Below are positions 8,453 through 16,200 of a DNA stretch of 40,550 nucleotides, one piece after another (position 1 is the first letter of the stretch; each line of letters starts with the position of its first letter). Source of the DNA: Vibrio halioticoli NBRC 102217 (GTDB taxonomy: Bacteria; Pseudomonadota; Gammaproteobacteria; Enterobacterales; Vibrionaceae). The DNA lies in contig NZ_BAUJ01000015.1 in the NCBI RefSeq assembly GCF_000496695.1, forward strand, positions 1 to 40,550. Direction: 5' to 3'. The position numbers and the translations under genes are program-made. Below the pieces are notes generated by a model. It was not told the DNA's origin. It ran no database searches and saw only the letters and a program-made list of their open reading frames with translations.

Positions 8453-8532
8453 AATTCAGATAATAAGTGCGGTGATAGTTACGTTTTTTGGTGGCTAGAG
8501 AGAATTTAGCCAGTGACATTATTATCTGAATT
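8453..8532. repeat. 80-bp element with perfect 14-bp terminal inverted repeats
   Basis: AATTCAGATAATAA (8453-8466) and its exact reverse complement TTATTATCTGAATT (8519-8532) enclose 52 bp containing a further GGCTA/TAGCC pair. No target-site duplication is obvious. It could be a small MITE-like element or a long hairpin. Confidence 0.6.
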
Positions 8533-8638
8533 GTAGGTGTTGCTATGCACAGTGTCACTATAGATGAGATAATATAAAGACAAATGTGCTAACTAAGCCC
8601 TCTTCTCATACTTTATAGACAAAAACGAATGAGCCATT

Positions 8639-8669
8639 TCCACCCTATACAATCATTCATCCACCCTAT
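8639..8669. promoter_or_regulatory. Two direct repeats TCCACCCTAT, 21 bp apart
   Basis: TCCACCCTAT occurs at 8639-8648 and 8660-8669, exactly two helical turns apart. A partial inverted copy (GTAGGGTAT, about 8712-8720) lies nearer the GH13 gene start. The phasing suggests tandem binding of a regulator on one face of the helix. Confidence 0.45.
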
Positions 8670-8761
8670 GAATAATGAATTTAGGATGATTTTCGCTATG
8701 GCATGCATCTTGTAGGGTATAGTAACTGGCTGAAAACAGCTTAAGTTGTAAAAGGTGTTTT

Positions 8762-10147
8762 ATGTTGAACCCAATTACTTTGAATCAGAACTCTGCGCAG
8801 GCGACGGATGTTATCTTACATGCGTTTGATTGGCCTTATAAAACGATTGCAGAGCGTGCCGAGCACATTAGTCAGCTTGGCTACAAAACGGTGTTAGTGT
8901 CTCCACCGATGAAATCCTTGAAGCACAAAACAGGTACAGCATGGTGGCAACGCTATCAGCCTCAAGATTATCGAATCATTGATAACGAACTGGGCAATAC
9001 TCTAGATTTTCGCTCTATGATGACTTGCTTAAATGAACAGGGCATCCGCGTGTATGTGGATGTGGTGTTTAATCACATGGCCAATGAGGCTTATCTGCGC
9101 TCGGATTTACAATATCCGAGTCAGAAAGAGTTGCAAGCGTATGCCGATGATCCTGAATATTATGAATCGTTAAGATTGTTTGGCGATCTTAGCCGTCCGC
9201 TGTTCACGGAAAACGACTTTGTAGAAGCGTTTGGCATAAAAGATTGGCGCGACAAATGGCAAGTGCAAAATGGCCGAATCACTGGAGGGCCGCACGATGC
9301 AGGCTTGCCGACGCTGCGTGATTGCGAACATGTGATTGAGCAGCAGCGCGCCTATTTACTGGCTATGAAAGAGATGGGCGTAAAAGGCTTTCGCATTGAT
9401 GCGGCCAAGCATATTTCTATTGAGCAATTGCGCAAGGTGTGGACTAAAGAAATCACCGAAGGGGTGCACATTTTTGGTGAAATCATCACCGATGGCGGTG
9501 CAACTAAACAAGAGTATGAGCTTTTCCTTAAGCCTTATTTAAATAAGACTCGCTTAGGGGCATATGATTTTCCGCTGTTTAATACTGTTCACCAAGCCTT
9601 ACAGGGGCAAGGGCGCATGTCGGCGTTAATTGACCCGTATAACGTGGGTGAAGCGTTAAAACGTCAGCGTGCTATTACCTTTGTGATTACCCATGACATC
9701 CCTAATAACGATGTGTTTCAAGGGCTGATCATGGCTGAGGAATATGAGTGGCTAGGGTATTGCTACATATTGTGCCGCGATGGCGGGGTGCCTTTGGTGT
9801 ATACCGACCTTGATACTAGCGGAATAAATGATAGCAGTGGTCATCCGCGCTGGATGAATGCATGGCAAGACCCCAGAATGAAAACCCTGATTGATTTTCA
9901 CAATCATGTGCACAGCTTACCGATGACAGTGCTAGAGGTAAGCGACGAACATATTGTGTTTAGCCGTGCAGAAAACGGCTTAGTGGCAATTAATAAGTCA
10001 GATGTTGCGATTAACGTACGCATTCGTTGGCAGAAAGCGATGTTTGATTTAGTCGAACAACAAGCGCTTTATCCAGAAGATGGCAGGCTTGAATTTACGG
10101 TGCCCGAGAAAGGGTATCGCTGTTTAGTTGGCGATGGCATAGAGTAA
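8762..10147 (+). CDS. Cytoplasmic GH13 alpha-amylase family glycosidase
   Basis: 461 residues with no signal peptide. The four GH13 regions are visible: region I VYVDVVFNHM (Asp100-His105), region II GFRIDAAKH with nucleophile Asp213, region III IFGEII with acid/base Glu240, and region IV FVITHDIPNND with transition-state stabiliser Asp312. Region IV normally reads NHD; here it is THD. The barrel occupies about residues 15-385, and a short beta C-terminal domain (HIVFSRAENGLVAINKS onward) follows. It probably hydrolyses alpha-glucans or maltodextrins inside the cell; the precise specificity is unknown. It is a single gene, with an upstream region carrying paired direct repeats and MalT-like GGATGA cores. 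A strong bidirectional terminator separates it from convergent rsgA. Confidence 0.88.
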   Translation: MLNPITLNQNSAQATDVILHAFDWPYKTIAERAEHISQLGYKTVLVSPPMKSLKHKTGTAWWQRYQPQDYRIIDNELGNTLDFRSMMTCLNEQGIRVYVDVVFNHMANEAYLRSDLQYPSQKELQAYADDPEYYESLRLFGDLSRPLFTENDFVEAFGIKDWRDKWQVQNGRITGGPHDAGLPTLRDCEHVIEQQRAYLLAMKEMGVKGFRIDAAKHISIEQLRKVWTKEITEGVHIFGEIITDGGATKQEYELFLKPYLNKTRLGAYDFPLFNTVHQALQGQGRMSALIDPYNVGEALKRQRAITFVITHDIPNNDVFQGLIMAEEYEWLGYCYILCRDGGVPLVYTDLDTSGINDSSGHPRWMNAWQDPRMKTLIDFHNHVHSLPMTVLEVSDEHIVFSRAENGLVAINKSDVAINVRIRWQKAMFDLVEQQALYPEDGRLEFTVPEKGYRCLVGDGIE

Positions 10148-10150
10148 AAA

Positions 10151-10186
10151 ATGCGGGTGAATGGCATTCATTCACCCGCATATTTT
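10151..10186. terminator. Bidirectional terminator between GH13 gene and rsgA
   Basis: A 13-bp perfect stem, ATGCGGGTGAATG / CATTCACCCGCAT with loop GCATT, is flanked by an A-run on the left and TATTTT on the right. It serves both convergent genes. Confidence 0.9.
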
Positions 10187-11213
10187 ACTTATTCTTGCGT
10201 GACCGATTCTCATTTTGTACAGAGCGAATCATTTTGCCCAACTGCTTATCTTGCGAACGAAGCTGAGCCAGAGAAGCACTGTTGCGCGCTTGTTCACGTT
10301 GCAATTTTAAGTAGTTGTTAAGTCTCCTTTCATCTAATTGATCCGCTTGTAGCGCTTTTTGAATGGCGCAACCGGGTTCATTTTGATGAGAGCAGTCAGA
10401 AAAACGGCATTGCGTGGCAAGCTCTTCAATTTCAGCAAAAGTTTCACTGAGCCCTTGACTGACGTTCGCCAGTTGCAGCTCACGCATCCCTGGGGTGTCT
10501 AATAACACGCCGCCACTTGGCATAGTGTGGATCGTACGCCCAGTGGTGGTGTGGCGTCCCTTACTGTCGTCTTCTCGAATTGCGCCCGTTTGTTGCGTCT
10601 GTTCTTGCAGCAGTGTATTCACCAGTGTTGATTTACCTACCCCTGACGAGCCCAAAAACGCCACGGTTTTTCCCGTTTTACACCAAGGGGTGAGAGCCTT
10701 AACGCTGTCGTAATCGAGCGCATTTACCGTTTCGATGAGCAGCATAGGATCAAGCGACTGCACTTGCTGTTTTAAGCTCTGCGCATCTGGGCAAAGATCG
10801 GCTTTAGTCAATACAATCACTGCTTCAACTTGCGCTTCGTTGGTGAGAGCTAAATAACGCTCCACTCGGCTCAAATTAAAATCATCGTTGAGTGACATGA
10901 CGATAAAAACGGTGTCGATGTTCGCAGCAATTTTTTGCTCTGCTAATTTCGAGCCTGCTGCTTTACGAGAAAACAGCGAGCTTCGCTCAAGACAGCGCTG
11001 AAACTGCAATTGGTGATCAAGGAGTACCCAATCACCCACTGTCATAGCGGGCAGTGAGTCGTGCATAGGCAGTGAGACTTCTTCACTCTCGGTTAATAGT
11101 TGATAACCGGAGCGGTGGTGCGCGCTAACTCTGGCAACAATAGCCTGTTCATAATCATCCAGCGTTAATTGTTGCTGGAAAAAGGGTTGCCAGCCAAGAT
11201 GTTGTAAATTCAT
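10185..11213 (-). CDS. rsgA: Ribosome small-subunit-dependent GTPase A
   Basis: 342 residues with the circularly permuted GTPase order of RsgA/YjeQ. An N-terminal OB-like region (to about residue 95) is followed by G4 TKAD (136-139), G1 GSSGVGKST (188-196), GRHTTTGR (219-226) and G3 DTPG (239-242). A zinc knuckle follows with Cys269, Cys274, His276 and Cys282. RsgA acts in late 30S ribosome maturation in the cytoplasm. The N-terminus ([16 protein letters not shown]) resembles the second type of RsgA found in some vibrios rather than the classical copy next to psd, so a paralogue elsewhere in the genome is likely. Its ATG overlaps the PCuAC stop by one base, so it is the last gene of a coupled five-gene operon. 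Confidence 0.9.
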   Translation of the reverse strand: MNLQHLGWQPFFQQQLTLDDYEQAIVARVSAHHRSGYQLLTESEEVSLPMHDSLPAMTVGDWVLLDHQLQFQRCLERSSLFSRKAAGSKLAEQKIAANIDTVFIVMSLNDDFNLSRVERYLALTNEAQVEAVIVLTKADLCPDAQSLKQQVQSLDPMLLIETVNALDYDSVKALTPWCKTGKTVAFLGSSGVGKSTLVNTLLQEQTQQTGAIREDDSKGRHTTTGRTIHTMPSGGVLLDTPGMRELQLANVSQGLSETFAEIEELATQCRFSDCSHQNEPGCAIQKALQADQLDERRLNNYLKLQREQARNSASLAQLRSQDKQLGKMIRSVQNENRSRKNK

Positions 11214-11650
11214 TAGTGTTTCATCATTTTCATTTTTTTAACCGGTACAGATAGGTTCAGCGTACGTCCGCTATCAAAGGTTAATGTAAGAGGGATCACC
11301 ATACCTTCTTTTAAAGGCTCTGTGATATCAAATAGCATAATGTGCAAGCTGTGCGGCTTTAATACCGTTTCAGTTTTGGCAGGCAATGCAATGCGTTCTA
11401 ATTGGCGCATTTTCATTACTCCATCTTGCATCGCATGGGTATGCAGTTCAGTGATCTTAGCCGCAGGAGTGCTAGCAGAAACTAACGCGCGGTCTTCACT
11501 GCTCGGGTTGTCAATTTTTAAGAAAATTGCGCTGGTGGTTGATGTTGGCGGCGTTTCTTTAACAAATGCATCCGAGACGGTAATTGCATTGTGCGCGTAA
11601 ACCAGTGGCGAAAGTAGTAACAAAATAAGGGTCGAAATTCGTGCGATCAT
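11213..11650 (-). CDS. Periplasmic copper chaperone PCu(A)C
   Basis: 145 residues with a signal peptide ending about LVYA-H (residue 19/20). The diagnostic copper site H-X10-M-X21-H-X-M is complete: His70, Met81, His103 and Met105. The family (formerly DUF461) binds Cu(I) in the periplasm and passes it to the CuA or CuB centre of haem-copper oxidases, often with a SCO partner. That partner is encoded immediately upstream with a 4-bp ATGA overlap. The C-terminal tail VKKMKMMKH is Met/His-rich and may add a weak metal site. It overlaps the rsgA start by one base. Confidence 0.92.
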   Translation of the reverse strand: MIARISTLILLLLSPLVYAHNAITVSDAFVKETPPTSTTSAIFLKIDNPSSEDRALVSASTPAAKITELHTHAMQDGVMKMRQLERIALPAKTETVLKPHSLHIMLFDITEPLKEGMVIPLTLTFDSGRTLNLSVPVKKMKMMKH

Positions 11651-12252
11651 GCTGGTGTCTCCGTAGTGATGTCGTTGATAGCTTTAATCAGTGGCGCAGG
11701 GGTAAGAGTGTGCGGAACCTTGAGTATTTCTGTGCCGTCAGGAGCCAGAAAGTAAAAATAAGAACTGTGGTCTACGGTGTATTCCAGCGCCGAGTTTTCT
11801 AGTTCTGTTTTGATATGGATTACGCCATATTTTATGGCTAAAGCATCAAGGATGTCAGGTTCAGCTCGATAGCCTTCAAAGCTGTTATGGAAATATTGGG
11901 CGTATTGAGCCACGTCATCACCAGAATCACGATCAGGATCTAAGGTAATTAAAATAGGGCGAATTTTGTGGCGCGTTTCTTCGGAGACTTGATTCAGTGC
12001 CGCGCTGAGCATAGCCAATGAAGTAGGGCAAACGTCAGGGCAGCGAGTAAAACCAAAATACACCACGTTAATGCGCGGATCATTGGCATTAAACAATGGC
12101 ATTTGCTGATTGTCTTTTCCGGTGACTATCGGGTTATTGGCTTGCTCGCGAATGAGTTGTTGCTGCTGTTGAGTTTGCGCATCAAGGTAGCTTTTTACGC
12201 CAAAACCGAGTGCGGCGGCGATAATTAGGGTCAGAACCCAATTTCTACTCAT
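11647..12252 (-). CDS. SCO1/SenC family copper-delivery protein
   Basis: 201 residues with an N-terminal membrane anchor (residues 4-20) and a periplasmic thioredoxin-like domain. The copper ligands are Cys71 and Cys75 (FGFTRCPDVCPTSLAML) and His162 (VDHSSYFYF). SCO proteins assemble the CuA site of cytochrome c oxidase and can act as thiol reductases on PCuAC. The start overlaps the upstream gene stop by 4 bp (12249-12252) and its stop overlaps the PCuAC start by 4 bp, which is typical translational coupling. Function is well supported by motif and neighbours. Confidence 0.93.
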   Translation of the reverse strand: MSRNWVLTLIIAAALGFGVKSYLDAQTQQQQQLIREQANNPIVTGKDNQQMPLFNANDPRINVVYFGFTRCPDVCPTSLAMLSAALNQVSEETRHKIRPILITLDPDRDSGDDVAQYAQYFHNSFEGYRAEPDILDALAIKYGVIHIKTELENSALEYTVDHSSYFYFLAPDGTEILKVPHTLTPAPLIKAINDITTETPA

Positions 12253-12686
12253 CTTTGCATCCTTACTGAGATGGGAAGTTGTTCGGTTTTAGATTGAATA
12301 GAGCCAATCCACGTCATGGCATCACTGTGACAAACCGGCAGTAGTAAAGTACCCACAAAATGACCATTTCCTTGGTTGGTGAGGACAAATTTTGCCACCC
12401 CCATCGACATTTCTTTGCCCTCTAATTCAACCCATAATTGAGGTTCATTATTGGCAGGCCAAGTCACTTCAATATCAGTTGGTTGCATTGGGGAAACCAC
12501 ATCTTTAGCAAGGACAATGTTTACATCATCAATAGTACAAGCAGTGGTAGAAAGTGGGCAGGTTTGACTGAGTTCAATGGATGCGTTATCCGCATTCATT
12601 GATTGGATAGTGCGATAAATATCTTGAGAAAAAAAGCCTAGTCCGAGCGCGCAAAGCACCGCTAGGCCTTTTAATAATTTATTCAT
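12249..12686 (-). CDS. Unknown exported protein of the copper-delivery operon
   Basis: 145 residues from the ATG at 12686, which overlaps the upstream stop codon (TAATG arrangement). A longer frame to 12740 would intrude into the DUF368 gene and adds a non-signal-like N-terminus, so 12686 is chosen. An N-terminal hydrophobic segment (LLKGLAVLCALGLGFFSQ) acts as signal or anchor. The periplasmic part has Cys in CPLSTTACTI and PVCHSDAM, and the pattern EMSMGVAKFVLTNQGNGHFVGTLLLP. That pattern resembles the beta-sandwich of YtkA/FixH-type proteins associated with copper oxidase assembly. I do not recognise a named family with certainty. Position between PopT and SCO suggests a copper or oxidase assembly role. 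Confidence 0.7.
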   Translation of the reverse strand: MNKLLKGLAVLCALGLGFFSQDIYRTIQSMNADNASIELSQTCPLSTTACTIDDVNIVLAKDVVSPMQPTDIEVTWPANNEPQLWVELEGKEMSMGVAKFVLTNQGNGHFVGTLLLPVCHSDAMTWIGSIQSKTEQLPISVRMQR

Positions 12687-13600
12687 TACTTGTCTTCGGC
12701 AAATTTCTCCAACGCCAATACTAAACCAATTGCAATGCACATCATGACAATTGCTAAGACAAGTTGTGACGAAGTCCCCGTTATCGACTCAAAACTGTGA
12801 GGCATGAGGTTTTTTTGTAACAAAGGCACTTGTTCGCCACTGGAGTTGACGCGCCAGCTAAGCGTTTGTTTCCAAGGCCAAATTTTTGGCAGTGTACCGA
12901 CCATTAAACCCACTAAGAACATTAAGGTAATGTCTCTAAAGCGTTGTAATAGCCAAGAAAGCAGATGTGAAAAGCTCAGCAAACCACACAAACAACCGCC
13001 AATAAACAGCACCAAAAAGCCCATGTCTAGGCTTTTTAATGCGCCGAGAACAGGGCTATACATGCCAATTAACAGCAAAATAAAACTGCCTGAAATGCCC
13101 GGTAAGATCATCGCACAAATAGCAATCGCGCCGGATAGCACAATGTTGATGGCGGTCGGTTCAAGATGCAGTGGGTTTAATACTGTCATGGCATACGCCA
13201 AGCCCACGCCCAATGCAAAGCCAATCCAACGAGTCCATGCAAAGGACTTTATCTGACGCATAATGTGCCAAACCGAGACTAAAATAAGGCCGAAGAAAAA
13301 TGACCACAGCGGTACCGGATGGGTAACCAGCAACCAAGAGATAAGTTTGGCTAGGGTTAGCAGGCTGGTAAGAATACCAGCGAATAAAGAGATCAAAAAT
13401 AAGCCGTTAATATGCGCAAAAGCGCCTTTAATTCCCTTTGTGCGCAATACGCCAATCAGCGAAGGATTCACGCGTCGGATACTTTCTAGCAAGGTGTCGT
13501 AGATACCGGTAATAAAGGCAACCGTACCACCAGACACACCAGGTACAACATCGGCTGCACCCATAGCCAATCCTTTCAGGAAATTGGTGAAGTAATTCAT
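12686..13600 (-). CDS. popT: DUF368 polyprenyl-phosphate transporter (PopT family)
   Basis: 304 residues with about eight to nine membrane segments. The first signature is GAADVVPGVSGGTVAFITGIYD (residues 15-36) and its internal repeat is MILPGISGSFILLLIGMY, the two re-entrant-type motifs of DUF368. Members of this family in Vibrio cholerae and other bacteria were reported as undecaprenyl-phosphate translocases that recycle the lipid carrier across the inner membrane, and the assignment here is by motif. It heads the five-gene minus-strand operon. Its stop codon overlaps the start of the unknown exported protein. Why a lipid-carrier transporter is coupled to copper-delivery genes is unexplained. 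Confidence 0.9.
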   Translation of the reverse strand: MNYFTNFLKGLAMGAADVVPGVSGGTVAFITGIYDTLLESIRRVNPSLIGVLRTKGIKGAFAHINGLFLISLFAGILTSLLTLAKLISWLLVTHPVPLWSFFFGLILVSVWHIMRQIKSFAWTRWIGFALGVGLAYAMTVLNPLHLEPTAINIVLSGAIAICAMILPGISGSFILLLIGMYSPVLGALKSLDMGFLVLFIGGCLCGLLSFSHLLSWLLQRFRDITLMFLVGLMVGTLPKIWPWKQTLSWRVNSSGEQVPLLQKNLMPHSFESITGTSSQLVLAIVMMCIAIGLVLALEKFAEDK

Positions 13601-13717
13601 AAAGTTATTTTATACAACTGAGTCTATTAATGGCTCCATTGTAAGGGAAAGGAGAAAGAGGGGGAAGAGCGGAAGTTTATAGCGCTAGGGCTATTTTATG
13701 GGCTAATCATAAAACCT

Positions 13718-13741
13718 ATAGAGATTGATAATATTCTCTAT
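13718..13741. promoter_or_regulatory. Operator-like palindrome upstream of SMR gene
   Basis: ATAGAGA (13718-13724) and TCTCTAT (13735-13741) form a perfect 7-bp dyad with a 10-bp spacer containing GATAAT. It lies in the divergent region between popT and the SMR gene, about 70 bp before the latter. It could bind a dimeric repressor; the regulator is unknown. Confidence 0.4.
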
Positions 13742-13810
13742 CTACTTTTGGCATCATTTCGACATAAAATGGGCGTAAATTAACCGCAGAATTAATATTA
13801 TGGAGACCCA

Positions 13811-14155
13811 ATGCTGTCATCTTTACCCCCTTTATTAGCACTGTCGATGGCGATTGTTTTGGAAGTCATTGCCACGTCTTTATTACCAAAAACCAATCAG
13901 TTTACCTCATTACCTGCCACCCTAACGGTATTGGCAAGTTACGGCTGTGCCTTTTATTTGTTGTCTTTGACCGTCAAAAGCATGTCACTGGGCGTTGCGT
14001 ACGCGATTTGGTGTGGCTCAGGCATGGTATTGGTGGCCTCTATCGCATGGATGTTTTACGGGCAAAAATTAGATATTTATGCCGTGGTGGGTATTGGCTT
14101 CATTTTAACGGGAACCGTGATCATTAATGTGTTCTCTAACTCGGTAACTCATTGA
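13811..14155 (+). CDS. Small multidrug resistance (SMR) family exporter
   Basis: 114 residues with four membrane segments, the SMR size. The membrane-embedded glutamate lies in segment 1 (MAIVLEVIATSLLPKT, matching EmrE Glu14 with its AEVxxT context). VAYAIWCGSGMV in segment 3 contains the conserved Gly-rich dimer interface, and GQKLD plus GIGFILTGTVIINVFS form the last helix. It would work as an antiparallel dimer exchanging protons for cationic compounds; the substrate is unknown. Just upstream is GGAGACCCA, giving a GGAG ribosome-binding site. A stem-loop at 14175 follows the gene. Confidence 0.9.
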   Translation: MLSSLPPLLALSMAIVLEVIATSLLPKTNQFTSLPATLTVLASYGCAFYLLSLTVKSMSLGVAYAIWCGSGMVLVASIAWMFYGQKLDIYAVVGIGFILTGTVIINVFSNSVTH

Positions 14156-14174
14156 TAAAACGATTTTTTAAGTG

Positions 14175-14201
14175 CTAGCAATGGCGACTTTGCCTTGCTA
14201 G
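14175..14201 (+). terminator. Stem-loop after SMR gene
   Basis: CTAGCAA-t-GGC / GCC-TTGCTAG, a 10-bp stem with one bulged T and a 6-nt loop, lies about 20 bp after the SMR stop. It lacks a good U-run, so it may be a weak terminator or an RNA-stabilising hairpin. Confidence 0.5.
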
Positions 14202-14306
14202 AGACACCTTCCTTATTTAGTGTCATTCATTTTTCTGTCATTAAAGTGGCAAATTTATGCAACCTAATTGAAGTAATTTCTTCTTTTATTTCGATTAGGT
14301 AAAGCT

Positions 14307-15191
14307 ATGTTACCTCCATTGCGCGCTCTGGTCGCATTTGATGCGGTTGCCCGTCTTGGCTCTATTGGCGCGGCTGCTCGTGAACTTTGCGTTACTCAAG
14401 CCGCCGTCAGTCAGCAACTTAAAAGTTTAGAAGCCTTTCTAGATACAACCTTATTTGAACGCAGTTCAAAAGGGGTAAAGCTGACCTCATCGGCGCAGCA
14501 ATATCAGCCGATTGTGTCGGGATCGCTTGCTCATCTCAAATTACAAACTCAAATACTGTTTGGCGAAAAAGAAACTGATGTCCTGAGTTTGCGCGTCAAC
14601 CATACCTTTTGTCACAGCTGGCTACTGCCTCGCTTATCTTCTTTTTATAAAAAGTATCCGTTTATTCGCTTAGACATTCAGCAAGTTGACTGGCCTTCAA
14701 CAACGCCTTGCCAGAGCGTCGATATTGAATTGACCAATGGCAAAGTCGAAAGCGAAGACACCCATTGCGAGCGCTTGTTTCAAGAGCATTGGCAGTTGGT
14801 GTGCAGTCCTGCTTTTAAAGCGCAACATCAGCAGCAGTTGAGTCAGCATGACTTTTCCTCACTAGCCACCGTGCAGGTGAAGGGCTATCGAGAAAACTGG
14901 CTGCAATGGCTAAGCCACAATCAATTTGAAATGACGATGCCGAAGGTTCTGTTAGAGGTGAGCAATTCCCTACATGCCTTAGAAGCGGTCAAGCACGGCA
15001 TTGGCATGTTGTTGGTGCGCTCGCTGGTGGTGTCGCAATTGCTGGATAAAGGCGAGCTCGTACTGGCCTGCGATTCAAGTATGCCGGCTGAGTCTGCCCA
15101 CTACTTAATCACCAAAAACCGCCGTAATGCCAAAGTGAATTTCTTCTGTGATTGGCTGTATCACCAAATGCAAGAGGGAGAAGCCGAGTAA
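14307..15191 (+). CDS. LysR-family regulator (GcvA-like), likely controls the adjacent ABC operon
   Basis: 294 residues. The opening MLPPLRALVAFDAVARLGSIGAAARELCVTQAAVSQQLKSLE is the GcvA/AmpR-type LysR winged helix-turn-helix (residues 1-62). The effector domain follows from about residue 90. TAGGTAAAG upstream of the ATG provides the ribosome-binding site. It is co-directional with, and 103 bp upstream of, the UgpA-like permease gene, with an inverted repeat TTATGG-N4-CCATAA in between. That arrangement suggests local control of the importer operon, probably in response to its substrate; this is inference from position. Confidence 0.9.
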   Translation: MLPPLRALVAFDAVARLGSIGAAARELCVTQAAVSQQLKSLEAFLDTTLFERSSKGVKLTSSAQQYQPIVSGSLAHLKLQTQILFGEKETDVLSLRVNHTFCHSWLLPRLSSFYKKYPFIRLDIQQVDWPSTTPCQSVDIELTNGKVESEDTHCERLFQEHWQLVCSPAFKAQHQQQLSQHDFSSLATVQVKGYRENWLQWLSHNQFEMTMPKVLLEVSNSLHALEAVKHGIGMLLVRSLVVSQLLDKGELVLACDSSMPAESAHYLITKNRRNAKVNFFCDWLYHQMQEGEAE

Positions 15192-15199
15192 AGATTTTC

Positions 15200-15273
15200 T
15201 TATGGATACCCATAAAAAAAATGAAAGGCGCTTCTACGAAGTTGTCATAAACAAAATGTAATTTGTACCCATA
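15200..15273. promoter_or_regulatory. Operator-like motifs before the ABC importer operon
   Basis: TTATGG (15200-15205) and CCATAA (15210-15215) form a 6-bp inverted repeat with spacer ATAC. The octamer TACCCATA recurs at 15207-15214 and 15266-15273, 59 bp apart. Both lie between the LysR gene and the first permease, the natural place for a LysR binding region. Confidence 0.4.
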
Positions 15274-15294
15274 CGAAACAAGAACGAGGTCACC

Positions 15295-16179
15295 ATGAGT
15301 GCTTTCTCTGAACCACTGAAAAATCGCTTAAAGGTGCTGTTATTTACCGCGCCATTGCTGGTGCCATTGTTTACTTTTTGGCTGATGCCATTTGGGTATT
15401 CAATTTACATCAGCTTCACCGATTGGGACTACATTTCGCCAGACTATTCATTCATTGGTTTAGAAAACTATGAGTACATGGTTGAGGATTTTGAATTTGT
15501 GCAAGCGGCGCTGAATACCTTTTGGTTTTCCCTTGGTGTCGTGATTCCGACCATCATCTTAGGTTTGGTTTTTGCGCTGTTACTACACAAAAATTTTCAC
15601 GGTAGTCAGTTTTATCGTGCGGTGATCTTTTCTCCTTGGATCACGCCAACTGTGGCGGTGTCGATTGTTTGGTCATGGGTGTTTGAAACCAAATCAGGGC
15701 TGGCAAATCATCTTTTAGAGTCGATGGGTTTTAGCGCTATTCCGTGGTTGGAAAACGGCAATATAGCGTTGGTGGCGGTCATTATCGTGACAGTGTGGCA
15801 GGCGATAGGTTGGACCATGCTGTTCTATATCAGCGCTCTGAACAAGATCCCGCACTCTTTATATGAAGCGTCGTTGATTGATGGATGCAGCAGCTTGACG
15901 CGTTTTTTAAAAATCACGCTGCCACTGATATCACCGACCACGTTCTTTTTGGTGGTGGTCAATATCATCACTGCTATGCAGGCGTTCGATCAGTTTCAAA
16001 TACTGACTCAAGGCGGGCCGGGCGGAGAAACCAGAACACTGCTGTATTTGTTCTATCAACAAGCGTTTGAGCGATATGAAATGGGGCCTGCGGCGGCAAC
16101 ATCATTAGTCATCTTCTTGATTACCGGATTACTGGCACTGGCGAATACCTATATCGGTAAACGCTGGGTGTATTACTAA
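15295..16179 (+). CDS. ABC importer inner-membrane permease, UgpA/MalF-like
   Basis: 294 residues with six predicted membrane segments. The EAA loop that docks the ATPase is YEASLIDGCSSLTRFLKITLPLISP. The N-terminal cytoplasmic/TM1 region (LLFTAPLLVPLFTFWLMPFGYSIYISFTDWD) is typical of carbohydrate-type (CUT1) permeases of UgpA size rather than long MalF. GAGGT at 15285-15289 is the ribosome-binding site. It is followed 21 bp later by the second permease, then the binding protein. Together with those genes and the ATPase at 20780 it makes a complete CUT1 importer. Confidence 0.92.
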   Translation: MSAFSEPLKNRLKVLLFTAPLLVPLFTFWLMPFGYSIYISFTDWDYISPDYSFIGLENYEYMVEDFEFVQAALNTFWFSLGVVIPTIILGLVFALLLHKNFHGSQFYRAVIFSPWITPTVAVSIVWSWVFETKSGLANHLLESMGFSAIPWLENGNIALVAVIIVTVWQAIGWTMLFYISALNKIPHSLYEASLIDGCSSLTRFLKITLPLISPTTFFLVVVNIITAMQAFDQFQILTQGGPGGETRTLLYLFYQQAFERYEMGPAAATSLVIFLITGLLALANTYIGKRWVYY

Positions 16180-16200
16180 ACAATTTTTGAGGACGAAATT

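Larger units (their letters stand above)
8411..8761. other. Intergenic region with 80-bp inverted-repeat element and operator-like repeats
   Basis: This 351-bp gap has no ORF of note. It holds an 80-bp element bounded by 14-bp inverted repeats (8453-8532), a pair of direct repeats TCCACCCTAT 21 bp apart (8639, 8660) and the GH13 gene promoter. Two GGATGA cores (8684-8689 on plus, 8657-8662 on minus) resemble the centre of MalT boxes. Confidence 0.6.

Noticed and set aside
8684..8689. Firm MalT box call from GGATGA cores
   Set aside because: Only the hexamer core is present without the flanking GGGG/GG bases, so it is kept as a hint, not a feature.
12687..12740. Upstream extension of the unknown copper-operon protein (start at 12740)
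   Set aside because: It would lie within popT and gives a non-signal-like N-terminus; the ATG at 12686 overlaps the popT stop as in the rest of the operon.
15242..15268. Possible Pho box (TTGTCAT then ATGTAAT, TTTGTAC) upstream of the importer operon
   Set aside because: The repeats are 14 and 6 bp apart instead of the 11-bp phasing required for PhoB, so the resemblance is probably chance.
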